From contig OW568878.1 in NCBI GenBank assembly GCA_938743325.2, forward strand, positions 186,001 to 250,000: 64,000 nucleotides of DNA, in the 5' to 3' direction. Below, in pieces: positions 8,160 to 18,305 of this stretch; the stretch's first letter is position 1; the number at the start of each line of letters is the position of its first letter. Source of the DNA: Pycnococcus provasolii. Lineage: Eukaryota; Chlorophyta; Pseudoscourfieldiophyceae; Pseudoscourfieldiales; Pycnococcaceae. A program made the translations under genes and the position numbers. The notes beneath the pieces were generated by a model, which saw only the letters and a list, made by a program, of their open reading frames with translations, searched no databases and was not told the origin of the DNA.

Positions 8160-11100
8160 ATGGCGATGGCGATGGACACAAATGGACTCCCTATGCCTTT
8201 AGAGGAGGAGTCACCTGCCTCTTTGCCTTTATTGTTGCGTCGTCACAGCGAAGGACGGCTTCGTCATCGTCATCGTCATGGTCGTCGTTCATCCAGGGTT
8301 CGTTTCATTACGAATGCGCGCTCTCAATATAACTCGCTCATGGATGCGCCGGCGGTTCTCCGTGTTTTGTCAAACGTGGGGGGCGCTTCACCACCCTTAC
8401 CGGATCCTCTTTATCACCAAAGAGGGGCAGCAGCAGCATCTCGTCGTCCTTGGGCGGCGTCTTTGTCGGCGTCTTTGTCGGCGGCGGCGGAGAATCGTAC
8501 CTATGGTGGGGATTATTATCGATCGTCTCTGGCTTCGTCGTACCCTCCGGGGGTTGGGCACTTCTTGAGATTAGCTGATAAGGCGGCGTCGAGACAAGAC
8601 GCGTACGCGTGCCTGCAAGCGCTCAGGAAATGTGCGCCGGAACGCTCGCACGAAAGAAACACGACGACAGACGGCGACGGAAACGACCTTGACGCGCCGA
8701 CGCCGCCGAAAGACGACGACATGCCGACCCCGAAAAGAAGATCGCCGAACGCGCTCGCGCGAGCTAACGCGACGGACGTCGTCGCGAGGATCGTCGCCAC
8801 GCCGTTCGAACAAAGCGCGAAAACCGACCCGTCGAGCTTGCGGGCCGTCAGAAGAGAGGCGGTCAGGACGCTGAGGATACTATGCGTCTCCACAGCAGCT
8901 CGAGAAGGGGCGCCGGAGGCGGCGGGCGCCATCGTCGGAATCGTACCCGCACTCTTCAAAGCCATGGCGGACAGCGAACTGTTCGAGGATGCCGTGTACG
9001 CCTGCGAGGAAGTGCTCGCGGCAGGGGGGGCTGGCGTCACCCTCAGCCTCTCGAAGTGCGCGCCGTACCTCAGAAAGCTCATCGTGCGCCTGAGTCCCAA
9101 CAAACTTGCCATTTTGTGCCGAGTGCTTGCATTCTGCGTCGTCGAGCCAGATGCACCAGCACCGGGAGTTACCATGTGGGGGGATACGGAGGTGGAAGCC
9201 ATGCGCCACGCCGACGACGACGACAACGACGATGTCGACGACGATGACAACAACAACAACAACAACAACAGCAACGAGAACGACGACGACGACGGAAGCG
9301 ACCATCATCGCCTCAACCGGCATATGAAATCAGCCGCACACCGACCACCGTACCTTTCTCCACCTCCCGTATTCGACGTCAACTTCAATGACGAACAACG
9401 CCGCAGTTCGGAATCATCCACTAGCACTAGTTTCGTTGACGAAAACAACAACAAAGTCAATTATGCCGACGTATCGTCGTCGTCGTCGTCGTCGCCGGAC
9501 GGAACGCCCGTCGCATTTGGTCCAGACTGCCGTGGTGTGAATGCCGCGACGGGAGCGAACCATGGCGTTCTTGTCAATGCGTGCCCGGACGTGTTTGAGA
9601 GACTGCTCAGTGTCCTCAAGGCGCCCCCCGAAGGTCTTGTCGGACCAGGTGCGACCGCCATGGACGCCGCCGCGCCTCGCGTCGAGGCGCTGCTTGTTCT
9701 GTGTGCACTTTGCGCCGGACCTGAGCGCAACAGAACGCAGGACGAGCTCGCGAGGCTTGGCCTCGCGAAAGTGCTGTGCACACTCTTCGACGAGGCGTGG
9801 GCGCCGGAACGTGCTAGAGGTGGCGCGGCCACGTCCAACGCCTCGACAACAGCCCAAGGGGGTACCAACGCCGCTCGCATTCGGCCGCTCGCGGAGTTTG
9901 TGCGAAGTGCTGCAGCGCTCGCGGAGGGTGCCGAGGAGGAGGAAGAAGGCGATCGACTGTTCGAGGAGGCTATGCGCGAGCTGATGGACCAGGCTGTTGC
10001 TGCGGCAGCTGCCGCCGTGGGACGAGATGACGATCAGCCGCCGGCTGACGACAGGTCGGCGGACGATGCCCTTCACGGCCCGAACGGCGTGCACGGACCA
10101 GGGTGCACGTGCGACCCCGTCTCCGCCATCAAGGTTCAGATTCTGAGGCTTGCACATAACTTCTGCGATCGAGGATGCGAGGATAATTCTGCGAACAAGG
10201 CGACGCTCGTTGCCCCTCAGGGTGGCCCCCGTGGCAACCTCGGCTTCATCGGCCGTGTCGTGGATACGTTGCTGCAGAGCCGTCTCGATGCACCGCCTAG
10301 ATTTTGGCTTGCCAGCTGCTGTGAGGCATTCCTGCGAGGGAGCGACACGACGAGGCGAGAGCTGGTAGCGAAACGTGGCTTGCTGGAGCACCTCGCCAGT
10401 CTGGCGAGCGATGCCGCGGCACCCGCGGCGGCGCTGCAGGCAACGTTCGACCTCCTCGGAGAGCTCGTTCGTGGCCACGGCGGACTGCTGCTCCGATTAA
10501 GCCGGATCGTCGAGGGAAAGACTGCCATTGAGATTGACAAATCCCGCGACGCGACGTCGGCGTCGGTGTCGGCGTCGGTGTCGGCGTCGACGATCAGGGA
10601 CGGCATGCATGCGTTGGAGGCGGTACGTGCCGCCGCCACAGCCTCGGCTCCTCGTCGGGGACGATCCATATTGCCACGCACAACCCTTGAGGCGCTCGCG
10701 TCAGCCGCAAGCAGTCGCCTCGTGGATTCGAACGTGTTCCTTCGTGCACTGTGGCTGAGCTTCGACGCGTTGGAGATGCCGATGCGGGGGGAGGACCGCG
10801 ACGGAGACGGAGACACGCTAGCATCTGCCACCGCATCCCTTCGCCTCGACGACTCACCTTCGACGTCGACGTCGACGTCGACGCTGACGAGGACAGCACC
10901 ATCCTCCTTCACTTCCTCCGCCACCCTGGTTGCTGGCATCGTTCCCGGGTTGGGCCTCTCGCCTCACGAGGCTGAGGAGCTGTCGCGCAGCAGGCTCGCT
11001 CGTTGGGCTGGAGGCCGTCGCCTTCCTCTGCTCCGTGACCTCATGGGAGCGGTGCTGGCTACCGAGCTTTCGCAGGAGAGCATGTGTGTGGCAAACACCG

Positions 11101-11519
11101 CGCTTGCGGCGCTGCTTCTGAGCGCGCGTCGCGGATCTCTGGAGGATGACCTGAGCGCCGTTCGGCGTCTGTGCGCGTTGGAGCTGGACGCCGTTCCGCA
11201 TGGCGACGCGGAAGCTGACGAGCTGAGCCGCCGTCGTTTGCACGCGCTGACGAATTTCCGCGGCGTGCTTGACGCTTGGCGTCGTTACTACGCGCGTCGC
11301 GGCCGCGACCGCGACGCTCTCCGTCGCGCGGGCGGCGCCTCGTTCGAGGATTGGTGGGGCTTGGTGGCTCGGTTAGCCGCCCCCGCTGGTCCCGCGGACT
11401 CTCTGACGACGCACATCAACGAGCTTCGCGCGGAGCGTCGTCGTCGTTCGAAACACAGTTGTTCATCTCACCGCACGCATACGGTGGTGCAAGGAGACAG
11501 CCTGAGCCGACGAAGTTAA
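8160..11519 (+). CDS. TRPC4AP/TRUSS-like protein (DUF3689), armadillo-type
   Basis: 1119 aa from ATG 8160; an upstream in-frame GTG exists and the start could be later (ATG 8341). The C-terminal half follows animal TRPC4AP block by block: VEALLVLCALCAGPERNRTQ, CTCDPVSAIKVQILRLAHNF, FWLASCCEAFLRG, KRGLLEHLA, FDLLGELV, LVDSN, and LTNFRGVLDAWRRYY near the end. The N-terminal half holds the helical part ending ILCRVLAFCVVE. The animal protein is about 800 aa; the extra length is low complexity, notably an Asp/Asn run near residue 350. In animals TRPC4AP is a substrate receptor of CUL4-DDB1 ubiquitin ligase; the same role here is inferred. Orthology looks strong. Confidence 0.85.
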   Translation: MAMAMDTNGLPMPLEEESPASLPLLLRRHSEGRLRHRHRHGRRSSRVRFITNARSQYNSLMDAPAVLRVLSNVGGASPPLPDPLYHQRGAAAASRRPWAASLSASLSAAAENRTYGGDYYRSSLASSYPPGVGHFLRLADKAASRQDAYACLQALRKCAPERSHERNTTTDGDGNDLDAPTPPKDDDMPTPKRRSPNALARANATDVVARIVATPFEQSAKTDPSSLRAVRREAVRTLRILCVSTAAREGAPEAAGAIVGIVPALFKAMADSELFEDAVYACEEVLAAGGAGVTLSLSKCAPYLRKLIVRLSPNKLAILCRVLAFCVVEPDAPAPGVTMWGDTEVEAMRHADDDDNDDVDDDDNNNNNNNSNENDDDDGSDHHRLNRHMKSAAHRPPYLSPPPVFDVNFNDEQRRSSESSTSTSFVDENNNKVNYADVSSSSSSSPDGTPVAFGPDCRGVNAATGANHGVLVNACPDVFERLLSVLKAPPEGLVGPGATAMDAAAPRVEALLVLCALCAGPERNRTQDELARLGLAKVLCTLFDEAWAPERARGGAATSNASTTAQGGTNAARIRPLAEFVRSAAALAEGAEEEEEGDRLFEEAMRELMDQAVAAAAAAVGRDDDQPPADDRSADDALHGPNGVHGPGCTCDPVSAIKVQILRLAHNFCDRGCEDNSANKATLVAPQGGPRGNLGFIGRVVDTLLQSRLDAPPRFWLASCCEAFLRGSDTTRRELVAKRGLLEHLASLASDAAAPAAALQATFDLLGELVRGHGGLLLRLSRIVEGKTAIEIDKSRDATSASVSASVSASTIRDGMHALEAVRAAATASAPRRGRSILPRTTLEALASAASSRLVDSNVFLRALWLSFDALEMPMRGEDRDGDGDTLASATASLRLDDSPSTSTSTSTLTRTAPSSFTSSATLVAGIVPGLGLSPHEAEELSRSRLARWAGGRRLPLLRDLMGAVLATELSQESMCVANTALAALLLSARRGSLEDDLSAVRRLCALELDAVPHGDAEADELSRRRLHALTNFRGVLDAWRRYYARRGRDRDALRRAGGASFEDWWGLVARLAAPAGPADSLTTHINELRAERRRRSKHSCSSHRTHTVVQGDSLSRRS

Positions 11520-11661
11520 TAGTAACGTGTTTTTTCGTTCCCCCAATCGATGGAGTTGTTGCGATTATTATTTTGATGGGGTTTTATGTAGGGGGGGGTG
11601 TTTGGTGTGCGCCTGCCATTTCGGATATTCCTCGCCCTCCCTGGTGTTCCTGAGCCTGAGG

Positions 11662-12669
11662 ATGTCGTCGTTCGTCTCGTCGTGCTGGCGCTCACTGGAT
11701 GCGCTCGTCTCGCCTCTCTCCTCCTCTCTGGCGTCGTCGTTCACCTTCGACCCCTCGTCCACATTCCTCGCCTCGCCGGTCTACCCGGTCAGCTTTGTCT
11801 CTCTCTACCTGGTCATTATCCTCGTGCTTAGGCTTGTGATTGGTGGGCCCGTGACTGGTAAGAAGGTTCGGCTGTACGGCCTGGACACGCTCCACTCGAC
11901 GATTCTGTGCGTCTGGTCGGCGATGATGGTCGTCGGTGTCGTGCGCGCGTCACTCGCGCGACTCGACGAAACGGCGCCGTCCCGGGAGGCGGCTCACAAA
12001 CACGTGCGCGCGCTCTCGTCGTTCGATCCGACGAACGGGTGGCTTGCCGCTAACGCTGACCTCTTCTGCTTTCCACCTTCCGTGCAAGCGAAAGGGCCGC
12101 TGTTCTTCGTCAGCTACTCGTATTACATCTCGAAGCTGTACGAACTCATTGACACAGTCATCCTCGTCGTGAAGCGCAAACCACTCACGTTCCTTCACGT
12201 CGGCCACCACGCGTGCGTGGTGCTCATGAGCTATCTGTGGCTTACGGAACGACAAAGTCTGCAAGCGATTGCACTCGCGACAAACGCAACCATTCACGTG
12301 TTCATGTACTTCTACTATGCAGCCACCTCGTTGGGTGGCGTGTTTGCGAAACTCGCCGTTCCGTTCAAGGTTTTCATCACCAAAGGCCAAATTGTGCAGT
12401 TTGTGTTTTCCTTCGTGGCATCCATACCATTCGTGGTTTGGACATTTGCGGATGTGGGAAACGTTGCCGCACCTTCCGACGAGCCGCGGCGGTTGCTTTC
12501 AGCTCTGCTCTATCCAGGTTCCCTGATTCGTGCGTCTGTTGGCGGTGGAAGTGCATGCCGTGGCTTTGACGCGTGGCTGTTCAACGCCGCGTTCAATGCA
12601 GCACTTCTTGTTCTGTTCGTGAACTTTCACAAACGAACGTACGGCGGCAAGAAAGAAAAGAAGCAGTAA
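11662..12669 (+). CDS. ELO-family very-long-chain fatty acid elongase (3-ketoacyl-CoA synthase)
   Basis: 335 aa from ATG 11662 (the frame extends upstream to 11527 with no homology). A polytopic membrane protein with all ELO signatures in order: KLYELIDTVILVVKRK, the histidine box HVGHH near residue 180, NATIHVFMYFYYA, and TKGQIVQF. It catalyses the condensation step of fatty-acid elongation in the endoplasmic reticulum. The C-terminus is Lys-rich (GGKKEKKQ), as expected for ER retention of a membrane protein. Chain-length and unsaturation preference cannot be read from this. It lies 142 bp after the TRPC4AP-like gene on the same strand. Confidence 0.92.
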   Translation: MSSFVSSCWRSLDALVSPLSSSLASSFTFDPSSTFLASPVYPVSFVSLYLVIILVLRLVIGGPVTGKKVRLYGLDTLHSTILCVWSAMMVVGVVRASLARLDETAPSREAAHKHVRALSSFDPTNGWLAANADLFCFPPSVQAKGPLFFVSYSYYISKLYELIDTVILVVKRKPLTFLHVGHHACVVLMSYLWLTERQSLQAIALATNATIHVFMYFYYAATSLGGVFAKLAVPFKVFITKGQIVQFVFSFVASIPFVVWTFADVGNVAAPSDEPRRLLSALLYPGSLIRASVGGGSACRGFDAWLFNAAFNAALLVLFVNFHKRTYGGKKEKKQ

Positions 12670-12737
12670 AAGTGTGTGTGTTACAAGAATATAATAGTAC
12701 TACCTGAGCTACCTACATGTGTATTGTTTCGCTCTCA

Positions 12738-13577
12738 TCAGTCGGAAGCCTGCGCAAATCGTGTTTGCAGTCCAGGTGTCCTATCCGTTCGGCGATGCTG
12801 CGACTGCGATGTCGGCTGCGGCTGAGCTGTGCCGTGCAAGGCGCGCAGGAGCGTCAGTCGACGCAAGTCCGTGGCAGGTGGATCGCTCGGAGATGGTGGC
12901 ATGTCGTTGAGTGCGCTCGCACGACACGTCGCGACCGGTGACGACATACGAATCGGCTGACTTGCTGACGTTGCATGATTTGCGTGAGCGGCGGCGGCGG
13001 TAATCGGCTGATCGCTCATGGCTGTGGAACCTGGCGTTGACGGCGCACTGTTGCTTGCCGAGTGGACCATGTTGTTGTTGTTGGTGGTGGTGGTGGTGGT
13101 GGTGGTGGTGGTCATGAGATTCATGGGCGCCGTGGCAACGTGTATGGTGATGGCCGCCGCCTGCTGCAGTCTTCCCATCCAAGTCGTAGGTTTCGCATGC
13201 TGTTGCTGCTGCTGCTGTGCTGCCGCCGGCGTCAGCGTTGGTGAAGGCGTGTGAAGTCTGGTTTTCTTGTTGGGTGGTGGCGTCGTGACGGCGTGGTTGT
13301 CGTCACCTGCGCCATCTCTGTCAAGCGTGAGTGGTCTTTTCGCGACGCGTCGTGTTTGAGGTCGTTGTTGTTGTTGTTGCTGCTGCTGCTGCTCCTGCTG
13401 CTTGAGGCTGTTTGGCGACGGCGTGAGCGCCATGTAAGCTGCGGCGGTGCCCATCTCGTCAAAGCTGGGTGCTGACGACAAAACTGGTGGCTGACTGCCC
13501 CCATCTCGCGGATCTCTTGTCGTCGGAGTCGGAGTAGTCGTCGTTTTCAAGCCACCACCACCAAGGCCAGGAGTCAT
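12738..13577 (-). CDS. Gln/Thr-rich low-complexity protein, hypothetical
   Basis: 279 aa from ATG 13577. Composition is Gln, Thr, Pro and Ala with a run of nine Gln near residue 60, a second Gln run near 125, a long Thr run near 165-175 and a short basic patch (RRVAKRPL; NKKTR). I recognise no domain. The repeats are CAA/CAG and ACC triplet expansions. It could be a nuclear or transcription-associated disordered protein, or a non-coding low-complexity stretch that happens to be open. It is convergent with ELO at 68 bp. Confidence 0.4.
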   Translation of the reverse strand: MTPGLGGGGLKTTTTPTPTTRDPRDGGSQPPVLSSAPSFDEMGTAAAYMALTPSPNSLKQQEQQQQQQQQQRPQTRRVAKRPLTLDRDGAGDDNHAVTTPPPNKKTRLHTPSPTLTPAAAQQQQQQHAKPTTWMGRLQQAAAITIHVATAPMNLMTTTTTTTTTTNNNNMVHSASNSAPSTPGSTAMSDQPITAAAAHANHATSASQPIRMSSPVATCRASALNDMPPSPSDPPATDLRRLTLLRALHGTAQPQPTSQSQHRRTDRTPGLQTRFAQASD

Positions 13578-14833
13578 AACACTAACACCACTGATGACTG
13601 AGAGGCAACAAACGGCCAACAGCCAATAACAGAAAGAAGAGCACGCAAGCCAAGAAGAAGAAGGCCCTTAAGGTTGCACGAAACAATTCGAACCAATTCT
13701 AAACGAAACTGAACTAAATGGAGGGCAAGGACGGTTTCTTAAAAAAATAAGAGGGTTGACTTTTTCTAAAAGTTTTCCAAGAAACAGGTGACAGGGGCCC
13801 TTGCAAGAACCAGAGAGTACATATGCTCAGGGGAACGAACGTCTTAACGTCTTGGGAAAAACAGTTGACACAAGGTGACACAAGCCGCGGCCCTGGCCTT
13901 GTGACTGAGTTGTGAGACACACTCGTTTGGCAGCTTGCAGCAACCCCCACCTGGAGGCTGCCACGGTGCCACCTACTTCCTAGGGGCCGCGGCCGCGGGA
14001 TCCCAGGGCCCGTCACCCGTGGCAACTTGTGGCAGCTCAGTGGCAACTCGCAGCTCGCAAACTTGTCGGTTTCTGGGCACAGGCCACAGCTTTATGCCAC
14101 AGCTCATCAGCAACGTTCCCCCCTTCTGCTTCTTCTTGTCGTCACGTTACCTTTCCACTTAACTTTCAGCTGGGTAGGCCTCCTCGCAAGTCGATGCCTT
14201 GTCTCGCACATTCCTGTTTGTGTCATTGTCCATGGGTTTGGTTCGCCTTCCTCTCCTTCGAACTGTCGGGGATTGGAGAAGAAGAAGGAAGGCGACCATT
14301 CAATCCCCTCGGCCACCTGGTAGACACTAGACTATCGTAGGAAGAAGACAAGGGAGAGGCCAAACTGCTCGAAAGAAAGAGCCGACGAGGAGGGGAAGAA
14401 TGAAAGAACCGTGGGAAAGAGCACAAAAAAGACGTGCACGAGAGAGCAAAAACGACCCCAAAAAGTCCAGCAGATGAGACTATTCTTACGGGTAGCAGAC
14501 ACACAGCTGATGAGAGCAGAGGAAGGAAACGAGGAGAGGAAGGAAAGGGAGGAGAGGGGAGAGGGAGAAAGGGGGGAGGGTCGAATGGGGATACCGGTTA
14601 GGATCTTCGAGGTGCCCGGGGAAAGATCGCGGATTGAGCTCCCCGGGAGGATTTAGATTCTGAAGATAACGAAACTGTGTGTTAGTTGGAACCCACAGCC
14701 GACACCCGGGTGACCCCCTCTCCTCTGTGTGTGCAGGGAGGGAGTGCAGTGAGATATCTGCTGGGTTACCTACCCGGTTGTGCCTCCGCCTCCGCCTCCG
14801 TGTCCATTCCCTCGACACAATATAGTACTAGCC
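13578..14833. other. Intergenic region without a recognisable gene
   Basis: About 1.25 kb between the Gln-rich gene and PsbP. It holds a G/C-rich part near 13870-14020 and a purine-rich GAAGGAAA/GAGAGGGGAGA tract near 14340-14590. Reading frames here are compositional and resemble nothing. The last 100 bp should contain the PsbP promoter. Confidence 0.6.
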
Positions 14834-15245
14834 ATGCTCGCCAACTCCCGCAGTATTACGCGTGTTACAGCCAAGCCGGTGGCCTCGGTGCGTCGCTCGT
14901 CACGAGCACAGGTCGTGTGCGCTCAGTCCTCTGCCTCTGGGGTGGAGTCCCGCCGCTCAGCCATCGCGCTGTTCGGAGGTGTCGCGGGTGCCATCTTCGC
15001 GGACGCGCCGGCGTTTGCGGCGTACGGAGAGAAGGCGAACGTCTTCGGCTCCAAGACGGAGAATACGGGTACGTCACTGCTTTCTATCCTTCTCTAGAGG
15101 TTGTGGAGAATATTCTTCGCGGGTGATACTTCTATATTCTTTCTTCAGCGAGACGAGTATACGCATGGATGGGGTGTGATCACAAACCTACGAGTCATTC
15201 ATTTTTCCCTTCTCTTCAGAAGCTGAGGGTGTGGTGTGGCGTGCC

Positions 15246-15276
<31 letters not shown>

Positions 15277-15884
15277 TACACGTACACGTACAAACCAAAA
15301 AAATAAAAACCAACTAACGCAAACACCACCCACTCTTTCTCCTTCTTTTGCCAACAAAACACACAGACTTCTACTCGTACTCCGGAGACGGTTTCCAGAT
15401 GAGCGTGCCAGGCAAGTGGAACCCCGACAAGGAAATAGAGTACCCCGGACAGCAGATGCGCTACGTGGACAACTACGACACCGTGTCGTCGCTCTACGTG
15501 AGCAAGATCCCCTCCTCCAAGAGTAACGTCAAGGACTTTGGCGATCCCATCAAGTTCCTCGAGGCGTTCAGCGACGTGCTCGGAAAGCAGTCGTACCAGG
15601 GATCCACGGCGTCGGAGGGCGGCTTCGAGAAGAACAGGGTGTCCGTGGCCACGGTCGTGTCCGCCGATGCGGTGGACCGCAACGGCGTGACGTACTACAA
15701 GATCAACATCCTCACGCGCACGGCTGACGGCAACGAGGGTGGCCGCCACCAGCTCATCGCCGCCGGTGTGGGCAAGGACAAAAACCTCTACATCATGAAG
15801 GTGCAGATGGGTGAGAAGCGCTGGGTGAAGGGAGGCGCCAAGGACCCGTACGGCGCGTGGGATTCCTTCACCATCACGGCGTAA
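14834..15884 (+). CDS. PSBP: PsbP, 23-kDa extrinsic protein of photosystem II oxygen-evolving complex (two exons)
   Basis: Exons 14834-15068 and 15367-15884 join to 250 aa; donor G|GTACGT and acceptor ACACAG|AC give the codon GAC. The intron (298 bp) carries a CATACA microsatellite. Residues 1-30 are a stromal transit peptide. RRSAIALFGGVAG then ADAPAFA is a twin-arginine thylakoid signal, cleaved before AYGEKANVFG. The mature part shows NTDFYSYSGDGF, VPGKWNP, EYPGQQMRYVDN and LTRTADGNEGGRHQLIAA, the plant/green-alga PsbP pattern. It binds the lumenal face of PSII and supports Ca and Cl retention. Assignment is secure. Confidence 0.96.
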
Positions 15885-16061
15885 ATTTGCCTATGCCTTC
15901 AGGGTTTAGGGTTTAAAAAAATGGTGGAGGATCGACACACACACCTGTAGGACACGGTGGTGTTCTGTTCGAAGTAACAAAAACAGAAGAAAAATTTGAA
16001 AAAAAAATCAACAAATCTGGCTTGGTTGCATCTCTCTTTGTCCTTTTACATCTAGTCAATA

Positions 16062-17951
16062 TTACGTGTCCATCTCCATCGCGCCGTCAGCAGCTGCTCC
16101 AGTGCCTGTCACCATCTCCTCATCCGAAGCGACGTCTTCGCCACCTCCTCCTGCACTACCTCGCCGCTCGGATTTCATCATACCCAAGCATCGCAGCGCG
16201 TAAGCGGGATCGGCCGCCAGCTTCTCGTCCACTCCAGCAATCGCCTCCACCGTGCGAAGCGTCGACAGCACTTCGCCCATGCCGCTCAAGTCACTGCTGT
16301 CGACACCACCATTGTCCAAGGGATCGAGGAATGATATCAAGCCGGCGCGCATGTCCAGAGCTGCATATATAAGTCCACGTGAAGCCGCCGTCAAGACAGC
16401 CTGCTCGACGCCGCAGGTCACGCCGCTTGCTGTGAGCGCCTCGTCGACATCCGCAATGCGTGCTGTCGTGTACACGCTGGCAAACTGCGCGAGAACGCGC
16501 GGAGTCACGCACTGCGCCACGAGGCGGTTCACAAACTCTGCCGTGCCGTCCTGTACGAATACAGCCTTGCTCGCAAGCTTGCGAAGTGGTGCAACATTCA
16601 CGCTCAGCGGATTTTTCGCCGCTGCCGATGCTGGCGCATCTTCTACCTTCTCGTCCTTGCCTTCGAGTGGCCCAAGCCCCACGTACGCCTCGTGCAAATC
16701 GTGGTACACCTTGGCAGTGCGTCGGAGGCGGTGTGCCACCTGCGTTCCACATAGCTTTGGCGGGCTCGCGCTGCTTGAGAGGTCATCTCCAGGACTTCGT
16801 GACGTCGACGCGTCAGCGAGAATGTTCGACAGAAGCATGCGTTTGTAGCACGCCTCGGTTGCGGGTGCAAAGCACGTCGGCGGCGCGCAAACAGCCATGG
16901 CGAACATGTCGCCAGCCCCCTCAAAGTCGTCCATGAGCATCAGGCACGTTCCACCGTACAGGCTGTATCCGTGCACGTCGGCAATGCTCGCTCCTGTTTG
17001 CTTGGGCACAACTTGAAACGGCCGAACTCCTGATTTCTTGCTCGGTGAAAGAAGCGGGAGCACGAGCTGCGGATGGCGTGCAAGAATGCACAGCCTGCAG
17101 AACTGCGCGAGTGCGGGCGTGACGTGTGTCTCGTCTGGCGCCAATGTGGTCGCGGCACGGTGGAGCGGCGCAAGGCTTGCTCTCACGATACCGCTCGAGC
17201 CCTCGAACGGTGGCTCGGGCACGGCGTCGTGCGGCGCGGCGGCGGCGGCGGCGGCGTCGCCGTGTTCTCCGTGTCCCGCCGCGGCAGCCGCCGCCTCGTC
17301 GGCGTCCTCGTCGGCGTCGTCGAGTGAGTCCATCGGAACGGCGGACGCGTCGAGGTCGCCTGGCATGGCGTGTCCGGAAATCGCCGCCATGGCGACGGCG
17401 TCAGAGCCATGCGTCGCGTTTGGTGCGCCTTCCGCGAGCGCGCTGCGCGGCATGGTCGACGCGGCTATTTGCCCGTACGCCCGAACGACTTCTGCAAATC
17501 TCGCCGGTTCTTTGGCGACTTCGTCAGGCGTTGTAGCGAGCAACATGCGCGTCGCGTTCTGGTGGAACGCCAGTTCAGCGTCGGATAAAGATGCTGGTCG
17601 TTGTGTGGACGACGAAGGCTGACCCTGAGGAGGTGTATTGTTATCATCTTCCGGAGCAGATGCTGCGTCGTTGTCACCTGTTTTCCCCGAGGTCACTTTC
17701 GAAGCCAAGGATGCGAGTGCGAGGATAAGGTCCGACGAGGCGGGAGCGAGTGTGGGTATGATTGGAAGCAGGGCATCCGTCGATTCTTGAGAGAAAGGGG
17801 TTTGAGGACCTGCAATAAACGGGTTGCTCCGGAATTGCTGCGGTTGCATGTTCAACGACGATGGCGTCGCCGGCGAGGCAGGAGGCGCACGAGAGACACC
17901 ACCACTTACGCCTCCTGGCGCGGGAACATCATCGACGTCGTCGTCCGCCAT
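16062..17951 (-). CDS. CSN3: COP9 signalosome subunit 3 (CSN3), PCI-domain protein
   Basis: 629 aa. The N-terminal 280 residues are Ala-rich with low-complexity inserts (a poly-Ala/Asp tract near 210-240). The conserved core follows: LCILARHPQLVLPLL, YSLYGGTCLMLMDDFEGA, YKRMLLSNILA, YHDLHEAYVG, FVNRLVAQCVTPRVLAQFAS (PCI entry) and AALDMRAGLISFLD (winged helix), ending in an acidic Met-rich tail. The order matches CSN3, which at about 420 aa is shorter. The COP9 complex deneddylates cullin-RING ligases in the nucleus. Its start faces the GH54 gene, with a telomere-like array between them. Confidence 0.85.
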   Translation of the reverse strand: MADDDVDDVPAPGGVSGGVSRAPPASPATPSSLNMQPQQFRSNPFIAGPQTPFSQESTDALLPIIPTLAPASSDLILALASLASKVTSGKTGDNDAASAPEDDNNTPPQGQPSSSTQRPASLSDAELAFHQNATRMLLATTPDEVAKEPARFAEVVRAYGQIAASTMPRSALAEGAPNATHGSDAVAMAAISGHAMPGDLDASAVPMDSLDDADEDADEAAAAAAGHGEHGDAAAAAAAPHDAVPEPPFEGSSGIVRASLAPLHRAATTLAPDETHVTPALAQFCRLCILARHPQLVLPLLSPSKKSGVRPFQVVPKQTGASIADVHGYSLYGGTCLMLMDDFEGAGDMFAMAVCAPPTCFAPATEACYKRMLLSNILADASTSRSPGDDLSSSASPPKLCGTQVAHRLRRTAKVYHDLHEAYVGLGPLEGKDEKVEDAPASAAAKNPLSVNVAPLRKLASKAVFVQDGTAEFVNRLVAQCVTPRVLAQFASVYTTARIADVDEALTASGVTCGVEQAVLTAASRGLIYAALDMRAGLISFLDPLDNGGVDSSDLSGMGEVLSTLRTVEAIAGVDEKLAADPAYALRCLGMMKSERRGSAGGGGEDVASDEEMVTGTGAAADGAMEMDT

Positions 17952-18063
17952 GGAAGGAACTTCTTCTTCGAATACTTCTTCGGGATTCCAGGGAACACGA
18001 AAAGAAAAGGGACGTCAGGGCTGCTCCACTCCGGAGTCTCGAGAAGGGAAAACTAAAGAGGCG

Positions 18064-18139
18064 AACCCTAACCCTAATGCGAACCCTAATCCTAACCCTA
18101 ATGCGAACCCTAACCCTAACCCTAACATAAAACCCTAAC
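18064..18139 (+). repeat. Interstitial telomere-like CCCTAA array between divergent genes
   Basis: About ten CCCTAA/TCCTAA units, interrupted by ATGCG spacers, followed by degenerate copies to about 18243. It lies 113 bp upstream of the CSN3 start and about 170 bp upstream of the GH54 start, so it sits in a shared promoter interval. Confidence 0.85.
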
Positions 18140-18305
18140 ACAGTACCAACTACAATTAACATCTACTGTAAACTTTACCGTAACAGATCACCCTCTCCCC
18201 TTTGGTAAAAGGTCTTTGGTAACCCTACCTAACAGAACCCTAACCGAACAGGGTAGTATTCTTTCCGTCTGGGAGGAAACCACTCCGCTATTCTTGACGT
18301 GGCCA

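Noticed and set aside
9414-10478. 354-codon minus-strand frame inside the TRPC4AP-like gene
   Set aside because: The plus strand carries the conserved DUF3689 blocks throughout this stretch.
13714-14818. Several 60-110 codon frames before PsbP
   Set aside because: Compositionally biased, overlapping in several frames, no recognisable motif.
18064-18243. Real chromosome end or fusion point
   Set aside because: The arrays are short, interrupted and placed between intact genes, so they are interstitial.
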